Source of the DNA: DASZBX01 sp035943635
GTDB lineage: Bacteria; Actinomycetota; Actinomycetes; Streptomycetales; Catenulisporaceae
Length of the DNA stretch: 64,000 nucleotides
Reading direction: 5' to 3'
Assembly: GCA_035943635.1 (NCBI GenBank)
Contig: DASZBX010000147.1
Coordinates: 1 to 64,000, forward strand
Of the stretch, positions 57,876 through 64,000 are shown piece by piece; position 1 is the stretch's first letter; each line of letters begins with the position of its first letter. Both the position numbers and the translations under genes were made by a program. A model generated the notes under the pieces. That model saw nothing but the letters and a program-made list of their open reading frames with translations, was not told the DNA's origin and did not search any database.

Positions 57876-60539
57876 ATGGTGAACTCTGCCCCGGAACGGC
57901 GGCCCGCGACGAAGAAGCGGACAGCGGCCAAACCCGCGGCGAAGGCCGCCGCGCCGACGGCCCGGACCGCGAAGACCGCGAAGAAGTCCGCTGCACGGCC
58001 CGCGCCCAAATCCTCGGTCAAGACCCCGGGCGAACTGTTGTCCAGCGGGGTCGGCCTGCTGTTCGGCCTGCTGTGGACCGGCGCCCGCAAGGCCACCGGC
58101 AGCCGGCGCGGGGCCGCTGCGGCCAAGGCCCCGGCCACCCGGGCCGCCGCCGGCCGGACACAGGCCGGACGCGACCGCGCCGCCGCGCCCCGCACCGACC
58201 GGGCCGCCACCGGCCGGACCGGCGGCACTCCGGCCGCGGACGGCCGCCCCGAGGGCCCCCGGCACCTGCACCCGGACCACCGCCGGGACGGACTCGGCCT
58301 GACCCTGATCGCGGCCGCGCTGGTGGTGGCCGCCGCGGTCTGGCACCACCTGCCCGGCGGGGTCGGCAGCTTCCTGGTCGCGGTGATAGACGGCGGCGTC
58401 GGCGAACTCGGCCGGCTGGTGCCGTTCCTGTTGCTCGGCTTCGCGATCCGGATGCTGCGCCACCCCCGGGAGAGCAGCGAGGAGAGCGGCCGGATCGCGA
58501 TCGGGCTGACCTTCTGCGTGCTCGGCTGCGCCGGGCTGCTGCACATCGGGCACGGCGCGCCGACCCCGTCGATGGGCGCCAAGGCGATGCAGGGCGGCGG
58601 GGGCTGGTTCGGCTACCTGATCTCCGCGCCGCTGTCCGCGGTGCTCTCCCCGTGGCTGGCCGTGCCGCTGCTGCTGCTGATCTTCTTCTTCGGCCTGCTG
58701 GTCACCACGGCCACCCCGGTGTACCGGATCCCGGAGCGTTCCCGGGCCGCCTGGGTCGTGTTCGACGGCTGGCTGCTGCGCCTGTTCCACGGCCGCGCCT
58801 ACGTCGAGCCGGACGCCCCGGACGGCGACTACGACCCCGAGGACGAGTACGCCGAGGACGACCTGCCCCCGCTCGGCCTCCCGCTGGCCCCGGCCGCCGC
58901 GGACTGGGCCGACGGCGAACCCGAGCCGACCGTGCTGCTGCCGATAGGCACGGCCGTGGTGCCCCAGCGCAAGCGCGCCAAACCGGCCCGGCCGAACCAG
59001 GTCGTGGACAAGACCCTCCCGCAGACCGCGCGCGACAGTGTCCTGCCGGAGGTCGAGCAGGTCATCCTGGCCAGCGGCGAGCCCTACCAGCCGCCCTCGC
59101 TGGACCTGCTGGACAAGGGCGCCCCGCTGCGGGCCAAGTCGAAGGCGAACGACCTGGTGGTCGAGCAGCTGACCAGCGTCTTCGCCCAGTTCTCGGCCGA
59201 CGCCCGGGTGACCGGGTTCACCCGCGGCCCGACCGTCACCCGGTACGAGGTCGAACTCGGCCAGGGGGTGAAGGTGGAGCGGATCACCGCCCTGTCCAAG
59301 AACATCGCCTACGCGGTCGCCTCGGCCGACGTGCGGATCCTCTCGCCGATCCCGGGCAAGTCGGCGATCGGGATCGAGATCCCGAACACCGACCGGGAGA
59401 TGGTCGCGCTCGGCGACATCCTGCGCTCGGCCGAGGCGATCACCGACCCGCACCCGATGCTGGTGGCCCTGGGCAAGGACGTCGAGGGCCGCGACGTGAT
59501 GATGAACCTGACCAAGATGCCGCACATCCTGGTCGCCGGCGCGACCGGCGCCGGCAAGTCCACCTGCATCAACAGCCTGATCACCTCGGTGCTGGCCCGG
59601 GCCACCCCGGACCAGGTGCGGATGGTCCTGGTCGACCCCAAGCGGGTCGAGCTGACCGCGTACGAGGGCATCCCGCACCTGATCACCCCGATCATCACCT
59701 CGCCGAAGAAGGCCGCCGAGGCCCTGCAGTGGGTGGTCCAGGAGATGGACGCGCGCTACGACGACCTGGCCGAGTCCGGGTTCCGGCACATCGACGACTT
59801 CAACGCCGCGGTCCGCTCCGGCAAGCTCAAGCCGCCGCTGGGCAGCGAGCGGGTCTACAAGCCGTACTACTACCTCCTGGTGATCGTGGACGAGCTCGCC
59901 GACCTGATGATGGTCGCGCCCCGGGACGTGGAGGACTCGATCGTCCGGATCACCCAGCTGGCCCGCGCGGCCGGGATCCACCTGGTGCTCGCCACCCAGC
60001 GGCCGAGCGTGGACGTGGTCACCGGCCTGATCAAGGCGAACGTGCCGTCCCGGCTGGCCTTCGGCACCTCCTCGCTGGCCGACTCCCGGGTCATCCTGGA
60101 CCAGACCGGCGCGGAGAAGCTGGTCGGCAAGGGCGACGCGCTGTTCCTGCCGATGGGCACCTCCAAAGCGGTCCGGCTGCAGGGTGCGTACGTCTCCGAC
60201 CAGGAGATCGAGGACATCGTCAAGCACTGCACGGACCAGCTCAAGCCCACCTACCGCGCGGACGTCACCCAGGTCGCCGCGCCCAAGCAGATCGAGGACG
60301 AGGTCGGCGACGACCTCGAACTGCTCATCCTGGCCGCCGAACAGGTGGTCAACACCCAGTTCGGCTCGACCTCGATGCTCCAGCGCAAGCTGCGGGTCGG
60401 CTTCGCCAAGGCCGGCCGGCTGATGGACCTGATGGAGACCCGCGGCGTGGTCGGCCCGAGCGAGGGCTCCAAGGCGCGCGAGGTGCTGATGCGGCCGGAG
60501 GACCTCGAAGCGTTCATCGAGTCCCTGCGCGCGGGCTGA
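57876..60539 (+). CDS. ftsK: DNA translocase FtsK
   Basis: FtsK moves chromosomal DNA at the division or sporulation septum. It has 887 aa. An Ala/Lys/Arg-rich N-terminus of ~140 residues precedes about four TM helices (145-300). An acidic linker follows, then the motor with alpha and beta domains: Walker A GATGAGKST (~555), Walker B LLVIVDELADLMM, and LATQRPSVDVVTGLIKANVPSRLAF. The C-terminal gamma winged helix (DLELLILAAEQVVNTQFGSTSMLQRKLRVGFAKAGRLMD) recognises KOPS-like sequences. It is a separate gene from the FtsK-like motor of EccC. It lies on plus, upstream of the lectin and rodZ-like genes. Confidence 0.96.
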   Translation: MVNSAPERRPATKKRTAAKPAAKAAAPTARTAKTAKKSAARPAPKSSVKTPGELLSSGVGLLFGLLWTGARKATGSRRGAAAAKAPATRAAAGRTQAGRDRAAAPRTDRAATGRTGGTPAADGRPEGPRHLHPDHRRDGLGLTLIAAALVVAAAVWHHLPGGVGSFLVAVIDGGVGELGRLVPFLLLGFAIRMLRHPRESSEESGRIAIGLTFCVLGCAGLLHIGHGAPTPSMGAKAMQGGGGWFGYLISAPLSAVLSPWLAVPLLLLIFFFGLLVTTATPVYRIPERSRAAWVVFDGWLLRLFHGRAYVEPDAPDGDYDPEDEYAEDDLPPLGLPLAPAAADWADGEPEPTVLLPIGTAVVPQRKRAKPARPNQVVDKTLPQTARDSVLPEVEQVILASGEPYQPPSLDLLDKGAPLRAKSKANDLVVEQLTSVFAQFSADARVTGFTRGPTVTRYEVELGQGVKVERITALSKNIAYAVASADVRILSPIPGKSAIGIEIPNTDREMVALGDILRSAEAITDPHPMLVALGKDVEGRDVMMNLTKMPHILVAGATGAGKSTCINSLITSVLARATPDQVRMVLVDPKRVELTAYEGIPHLITPIITSPKKAAEALQWVVQEMDARYDDLAESGFRHIDDFNAAVRSGKLKPPLGSERVYKPYYYLLVIVDELADLMMVAPRDVEDSIVRITQLARAAGIHLVLATQRPSVDVVTGLIKANVPSRLAFGTSSLADSRVILDQTGAEKLVGKGDALFLPMGTSKAVRLQGAYVSDQEIEDIVKHCTDQLKPTYRADVTQVAAPKQIEDEVGDDLELLILAAEQVVNTQFGSTSMLQRKLRVGFAKAGRLMDLMETRGVVGPSEGSKAREVLMRPEDLEAFIESLRAG

Positions 60540-60552
60540 GCCACCGGGCCGG

Positions 60553-60895
60553 TCAGGCCGCCCGGCGCCAGACGAAGGCCTCGGTGCTCGGCACCCGCTC
60601 GGCGAACCGGCCGCAGGGCGAGGCCTCGCGCAGCAGCCGCAGCGGCCTGCCGCTCGGCCTCGGCGATCATCGCAGCGTCCGCATCCACCCCGACGACCTG
60701 CCCGAACACACCGGCCAGGCTCAGCGCCAAGGTCCCCGGCCCGCAGCCCACGTCGAGCAGTCGCCCGCGTCCGTCCAGCCGCAGCACCTCGGCGAGCAGC
60801 TGCGTCAGGCCCGGCGCGTAGGGGAGCCGCCCGCGGTGGTAGTACTCTGCCGCGCCCTCGAACAGCGTGCTGTCCCATTCCCATCCGTCGACCAT
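60553..60895 (-). pseudogene. Remnant of a class I SAM-dependent methyltransferase
   Basis: An intact-looking N-terminus starts at ATG 60895 (MVDGWEWDSTLFEGAAEYYHRGR) and continues through SAM motif I, LLDVGCGPGTLALSLAG, and motif II VVGVDADAAMIAEAERQAA. At about 60660 the sequence jumps, in a different reading frame, to what looks like the family's C-terminus (LLREASPCGRFAERVPSTE, stop at 60553). The central ~130-150 residues are missing and the two parts are out of frame, so this is an internal deletion with a frameshift. It converges on ftsK, 13 nt from its stop. Confidence 0.75.
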
Positions 60896-61106
60896 GACGA
60901 CCCGTGTCCTCCCGTCCCGTTGAGCAGCGCTGCCAGAATCCTGTCGCGGTCGGCCTGCGCCGGACCGACATTCTACGATGCCGACTGCTGATGGCCCCAA
61001 ACCGCGTAACTCTCCCGCGTATCTAAATAAAGGCATGTCAGAACACCCATCCGAACATCATTTCGCTTCCGGGCGGTGCCCGGGTGGGTCGATCGAGAGG
61101 GTATGA

Positions 61107-61715
61107 GTGAAGACCAGAAGAAGACTGTCCGTGGTGCGCGGCACAGTGGCGGCGGCCGTCGTGGCGGGAGGTGTCCTGGCCGGCGCAGTGGCTCAGGCCG
61201 ACACCGCTTTCGGGCCGATTCAGGTGCTCAACTATGCGAAGACCTCGGACGGCAAGTGCCTCGACGTGAAGAGCGAGGACATCGAGCGGACCCCGCTGCA
61301 CGCCCGCGTTCAGGCGTGGGACTGCTCCGGCGCGTCCGAGCAGCAGTGGTCGTCGCATCCTTATGCCCAGGTTCCGGTGGGCGAGTTCGGCGTCCTGGAA
61401 ACCCTGTACCAGATCAAGAATCTGCGCACGGGCGAGTGCATGGAGATCACCGGCGACGGCAGCCTCGTGACCGGCGTGCAGGCCGACGAGGTCCCGTGCG
61501 GGACCGGGTCGATCGCCGCGATCGCGAACCAGCTGTGGATCGAGTCGCCCTCCGGCCGCGGCGACCAGTTGTCCACGTGGGCTGCGGCAACCGGGGGCGC
61601 TTCGCTGTGCCTGGACCTGAAGGGCGACTCGAACGACAACGGGACGCCGATCCAGCAGTGGACGTGCAACGGAACCCTCGCCCAGGTCTTCGGCGGAGCC
61701 CTGCTGAGTTCCTGA
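61107..61715 (+). CDS. Secreted ricin-type beta-trefoil lectin
   Basis: The protein has 202 aa, with a Sec signal peptide (MKTRRRLSVVRGTVAAAVVAGG, cleaved about AQA-D at residue 32). The mature part is a single RICIN/beta-trefoil domain with three related units: GKCLDV...QAWDCSGASEQQW, GECMEI...VPCG...NQLW and SLCLDL...IQQWTCNG. The third unit shows the classic Q-x-W. It has no catalytic domain, so a secreted carbohydrate-binding protein is likely. GTG start has GAGAGGG upstream. The surroundings are lower in GC than the core genes. It is followed by a hairpin terminator. Confidence 0.85.
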   Translation: MKTRRRLSVVRGTVAAAVVAGGVLAGAVAQADTAFGPIQVLNYAKTSDGKCLDVKSEDIERTPLHARVQAWDCSGASEQQWSSHPYAQVPVGEFGVLETLYQIKNLRTGECMEITGDGSLVTGVQADEVPCGTGSIAAIANQLWIESPSGRGDQLSTWAAATGGASLCLDLKGDSNDNGTPIQQWTCNGTLAQVFGGALLSS

Positions 61716-62059
61716 CCCGGAATGCCGTGAGGTGGTGACGAGCTGCTCGGCCCGGCCAAGGGCCGAGCAGCGGGCCGCGGCTGCCCAGGGCCCGGCAGTC
61801 GACCTGCCCGTCCTCACTGAGCCCGGCGCCGGCGGGGGAACGTCCCGTCGATCCCGGCCCTACCGCACCGGACCGCCGATCGCACGCAACCACACCGCAG
61901 ACCGCCGCGTTGAGCACGCGGGCAACGCCAAACGGGCGAATCCGGACCCGGCGAGGGGAGGAATGCGCCAAACCGGGCATAGCCCCGCTGAACACATTAT
62001 TTTCTCAATGGGTTGTCTGATTGTTTCACTGACGGATGATCAGCCAGGGAGGCGGCACC
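61716..62059. other. 344-nt gap between the lectin and RodZ-like genes
   Basis: Besides the terminator at its left end, the region has an AT-rich patch at 61994-62030 that probably contains the promoter of the HTH membrane protein. No coding frame with protein-like character was seen on either strand. Confidence 0.5.
61742..61771 (+). terminator. Hairpin downstream of the lectin gene
   Basis: GCTGCTCGGCCC (61742-61753) and its perfect complement (61760-61771) form a 12-bp stem with a 6-nt loop, 26 nt after the lectin stop codon. There is no T-tract. Confidence 0.65.
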
Positions 62060-63166
62060 ATGGTGAGGGACCAGTCCGGGGCGACGGAGCAGCCCGGCGG
62101 CGGACCGGCGGCGGCCCCGGGGCCCGGCGAGCGGCCGGCCCAGGCGCTGATCGGCGCCGCGCTGTTCGAGGCCCGGATCGCGGCCGGGCTGACCGCGGTC
62201 CAGGTCGGCGAGGTCACCCGGATCTCGCCCGAGCTGCTGCGCCGGCTCGAGGCCGGGCAGTTCGAGGCCTGCGGCGGCGACGTCTACGCCCGCGGCCACA
62301 TCCGGGCCGCCGCGCTCGCGGTCGGCCTGGACCCGCAGCCGCTGCTGGCCTGGTACGGCGCGGTCCGGCTGCCCCCGCTGACCAAGCGCGACCTGCGCAA
62401 ACCACGGGTCGCCCAGGCCGACGCGCCGACCGGGCGGGCCAAGCCGCCGAGCGGGGCCGACCGGGCCAGGACGGTCCTGCCCAGCATCGTGCCAGGGGTG
62501 GTGCCCTCGCTGGTGCCGATGGCCGGGCAGACCCCGCCGCCGGACCTGCCGCCGCTGCGCCGGGCCCGGCGCAACGACTTCACCGACGCCGACGCCGGCA
62601 CGGCCGCCCGGCTGAGCATGGTGGACCGCGAGCCGGGCCGCGGCCCGGTCCGGGACGACCGGCCGGCCGCCTTCCTGCCCGGGGCCGGGGACCAGCGCCG
62701 GGCCGGACCCAACTGGTCCCTGGCCCTGCTCGGCGCGCTGGTGGCGGTCGGCCTGACCGCCGCCGTCCAGCTCTGGCCGCAGTCCGCCCTGAGCTCCACG
62801 GGCACGCAGGACTCCGCGCACACGGTCAAGGCCCCGGCCCAGGCCGTCGGCGTGGCCTCCGCCCCGGCCAAACCCTCCGCGGCCGCCCCGACCGCGGCGC
62901 CCGCCCCCAAACCGACCTCGCCGGTGGTGCTGCAGATCACCACCAAAGCCGTCGACTCCTGGGTCGGGGTCACCAACGCCGCCGGGGAGCACCTGTTCTG
63001 GGACGTCCAGCAACCCGGCCAGACCCAGCAGTTCACCGACAAAAGCCAGCTCAGCGTCACCGTGGGCAACGCCGCCGCGGTCGATCTGACCGTCAACGGC
63101 CGCGAGATCGGGGCGCCCGGCCCGGCCGGACAGGTCTACCAGGCCACTTTCGGGCCGCAGAACTGA
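62060..63166 (+). CDS. RodZ-like HTH membrane protein (HTH_25 + DUF4115)
   Basis: The protein has 368 aa. An N-terminal Xre-type HTH_25 domain lies near residues 25-95: ALFEARIAAGLTAVQVGEVTRISPELLRRLEAG, then GDVYARGHIRAAALAVGLDP, the YV+GFIR-like signature of RodZ. A ~115-residue disordered linker follows, then one TM helix (LALLGALVAVGLTAAVQLW) and a Pro/Ala linker. The extracellular C-terminal domain is of DUF4115 type (DSWVGVTNAAGEHLFWDVQQPGQ). RodZ links MreB to the wall machinery in rods; in actinobacteria the role is uncertain. The ATG at 62060 has GGGAGG seven nt upstream; ATG 62036 lacks one. It sits 26 nt upstream of rimO, a conserved pair in Streptomyces. Confidence 0.88.
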   Translation: MVRDQSGATEQPGGGPAAAPGPGERPAQALIGAALFEARIAAGLTAVQVGEVTRISPELLRRLEAGQFEACGGDVYARGHIRAAALAVGLDPQPLLAWYGAVRLPPLTKRDLRKPRVAQADAPTGRAKPPSGADRARTVLPSIVPGVVPSLVPMAGQTPPPDLPPLRRARRNDFTDADAGTAARLSMVDREPGRGPVRDDRPAAFLPGAGDQRRAGPNWSLALLGALVAVGLTAAVQLWPQSALSSTGTQDSAHTVKAPAQAVGVASAPAKPSAAAPTAAPAPKPTSPVVLQITTKAVDSWVGVTNAAGEHLFWDVQQPGQTQQFTDKSQLSVTVGNAAAVDLTVNGREIGAPGPAGQVYQATFGPQN

Positions 63167-63192
63167 CCATCGCAGTTGCTACCCTTGGAGGC

Positions 63193-64000
63193 ATGCCCAG
63201 CAACGCCCGCACTGTCGCCCTGCTCACCCTCGGCTGCGCCCGCAACGACGTCGACTCCGAGGAGCTCGCCGGACGGCTCGCCGCCGACGGCTGGCGGCTG
63301 GTCGAGGACGCCGCCGAGGCGGAGATCGCGGTGGTCAACACCTGCGGCTTCGTCGACGCGGCGAAGAAGGACTCGATCGACACCCTGCTCGCCGCGGCCG
63401 ACCTGAAGGGCAACGGGACCACCAGGGCCGTGGTCGCGGTCGGCTGCCTGGCCGAGCGCTACGGCGTGCAGCTGGCGAACGAGCTGCCGGAGACCGACGC
63501 GGTGCTCAGCTTCGACGACTACCAGCAGATCGGCGAGCGGCTGCAGACCATCCTGGCCGGCGGGCACGTGCCCGCGCACACCCCCTCGGACCGGCGCAAA
63601 CTCCTGCCGCTGACCCCGACCAAGCGGCAGGAGGGCGCGGCCCTGCCGCCCGGCCACCTGATCGCCGACCTGCCGGCCGGCGTCGCCCCGGCCTCCGGCC
63701 CGCGGGCCCCGCGCAAACGGCTCACCGACGGGCCCTCGGCCGCGCTCAAACTGGCCTCCGGCTGCGACCGGCGTTGCTCCTTCTGCGCCATTCCGTCCTT
63801 CCGCGGCGCGTTCCTCTCCCGCCGCCCGGCCGACATCCTGGCCGAGGCCCGCTGGCTGGCCGACCAGGGCGTGCGCGAGATCGTGCTGGTCAGCGAGAAC
63901 TCCACCTCCTACGGCAAGGACCTGGGCGACCTGCGGCTGCTGGAGACCCTGCTGCCGGAGCTGGCCGCGGTGGACGGCCTGGACTGGATCCGGATCTCCT
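63193..64000 (+). CDS. rimO: Ribosomal protein S12 methylthiotransferase RimO, N-terminal part (runs off the right edge)
   Basis: RimO is a radical-SAM methylthiotransferase with two [4Fe-4S] clusters that modifies an Asp of S12. The visible 269 residues include the UPF0004 domain with its three cysteines (LGCARN, VVNTCGFVD, AVGCLAERY). The radical-SAM motif CDRRCSFCAIP (C-x3-C-x2-C) follows. LGCARNDVDSE distinguishes RimO-type from MiaB-type N-termini. A roughly 60-residue stretch before the SAM domain (PPGHLIADLPAGVAPASG) is the usual actinobacterial insertion. TTGGAGG precedes the ATG. The gene continues past the window edge. Confidence 0.94.
   Translation, partial: MPSNARTVALLTLGCARNDVDSEELAGRLAADGWRLVEDAAEAEIAVVNTCGFVDAAKKDSIDTLLAAADLKGNGTTRAVVAVGCLAERYGVQLANELPETDAVLSFDDYQQIGERLQTILAGGHVPAHTPSDRRKLLPLTPTKRQEGAALPPGHLIADLPAGVAPASGPRAPRKRLTDGPSAALKLASGCDRRCSFCAIPSFRGAFLSRRPADILAEARWLADQGVREIVLVSENSTSYGKDLGDLRLLETLLPELAAVDGLDWIRIS

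Noticed and set aside
57672..60971. 1099-codon open frame opposite ftsK
   Set aside because: Antisense shadow of ftsK; only the unrelated methyltransferase remnant at its upstream end has meaning, and that is in other frames.
61038..61817. Minus-strand open frame opposite the lectin
   Set aside because: The plus-strand lectin has a signal peptide, RICIN motifs and a ribosome-binding site; the opposite frame has none of these.

Overview
The window is about 64 kb of very GC-rich chromosomal DNA from an actinomycete. Evidence for this is the gene order (infB-ylxR-nusA-rimP, dxr-rseP-ispG, rpsO-pnp-M16 peptidase-dapB, thyX-dapA-RNase J-ftsK), the frequent GTG/TTG starts, a type VII (ESX) secretion locus and a 'conservon'. 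The order resembles Streptomyces and related mycelial actinobacteria. Genus cannot be fixed from sequence alone; Catenulispora/Actinospica-like lineages are a guess. No rRNA, tRNA, CRISPR array or intact insertion sequence was seen.

Region 1 (1-15.2 kb, mostly minus strand) is a core block read right to left: dxr, site-2 protease, ispG, a GNAT protein, then proS, rimP, nusA, ylxR and infB (5' part only). Two plus-strand islands interrupt it. One is a ferritin-like lipoprotein. The other is a helical protein followed by an Ada/AlkA fusion translationally coupled to ogt, which together form an alkylation-repair unit. dxr and ispG supply MEP-pathway isoprenoid precursors.

Region 2 (15.3-24.1 kb) is accessory: a membrane protein with a duplicated extracellular domain, an aldehyde dehydrogenase, a stand-alone VirD4/TraD-like ATPase with a DUF2510 domain, gabT and an M20 peptidase. 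The dehydrogenase and gabT could act together in GABA/aminoaldehyde catabolism.

Region 3 (24.2-38.5 kb) is an ESX locus in four transcription blocks: minus-strand EspI-like ATPase, an unrecognised 284-aa protein and eccE; plus-strand eccB-mycP; minus-strand eccC; plus-strand eccD. No WXG100 (EsxA/EsxB) gene is visible. The eccE/eccB gap holds a 106-bp MITE-like inverted-repeat element and three copies of a CGAACAC motif.

Region 4 (38.7-48.7 kb) is a second core block: rpsO, pnp, M16 protease and dapB on plus, then a Uma2-type nuclease, RNase J, dapA and thyX on minus. It combines RNA turnover (PNPase, RNase J) with lysine/DAP and dTMP synthesis. Relative to this block, region 1 appears inverted compared with the Streptomyces arrangement as I recall it.

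Region 5 (48.8-64 kb) carries an orphan substrate-binding lipoprotein, a long AT-richer intergenic region and a four-gene conservon (NIT/HAMP histidine-kinase-like protein with a roughly 700-aa repeat-containing tail, roadblock protein, DUF742 protein, Ras-like GTPase). It continues with a sugar porter, ftsK, a methyltransferase pseudogene, a secreted ricin-type lectin, a RodZ-like HTH membrane protein and the 5' part of rimO.
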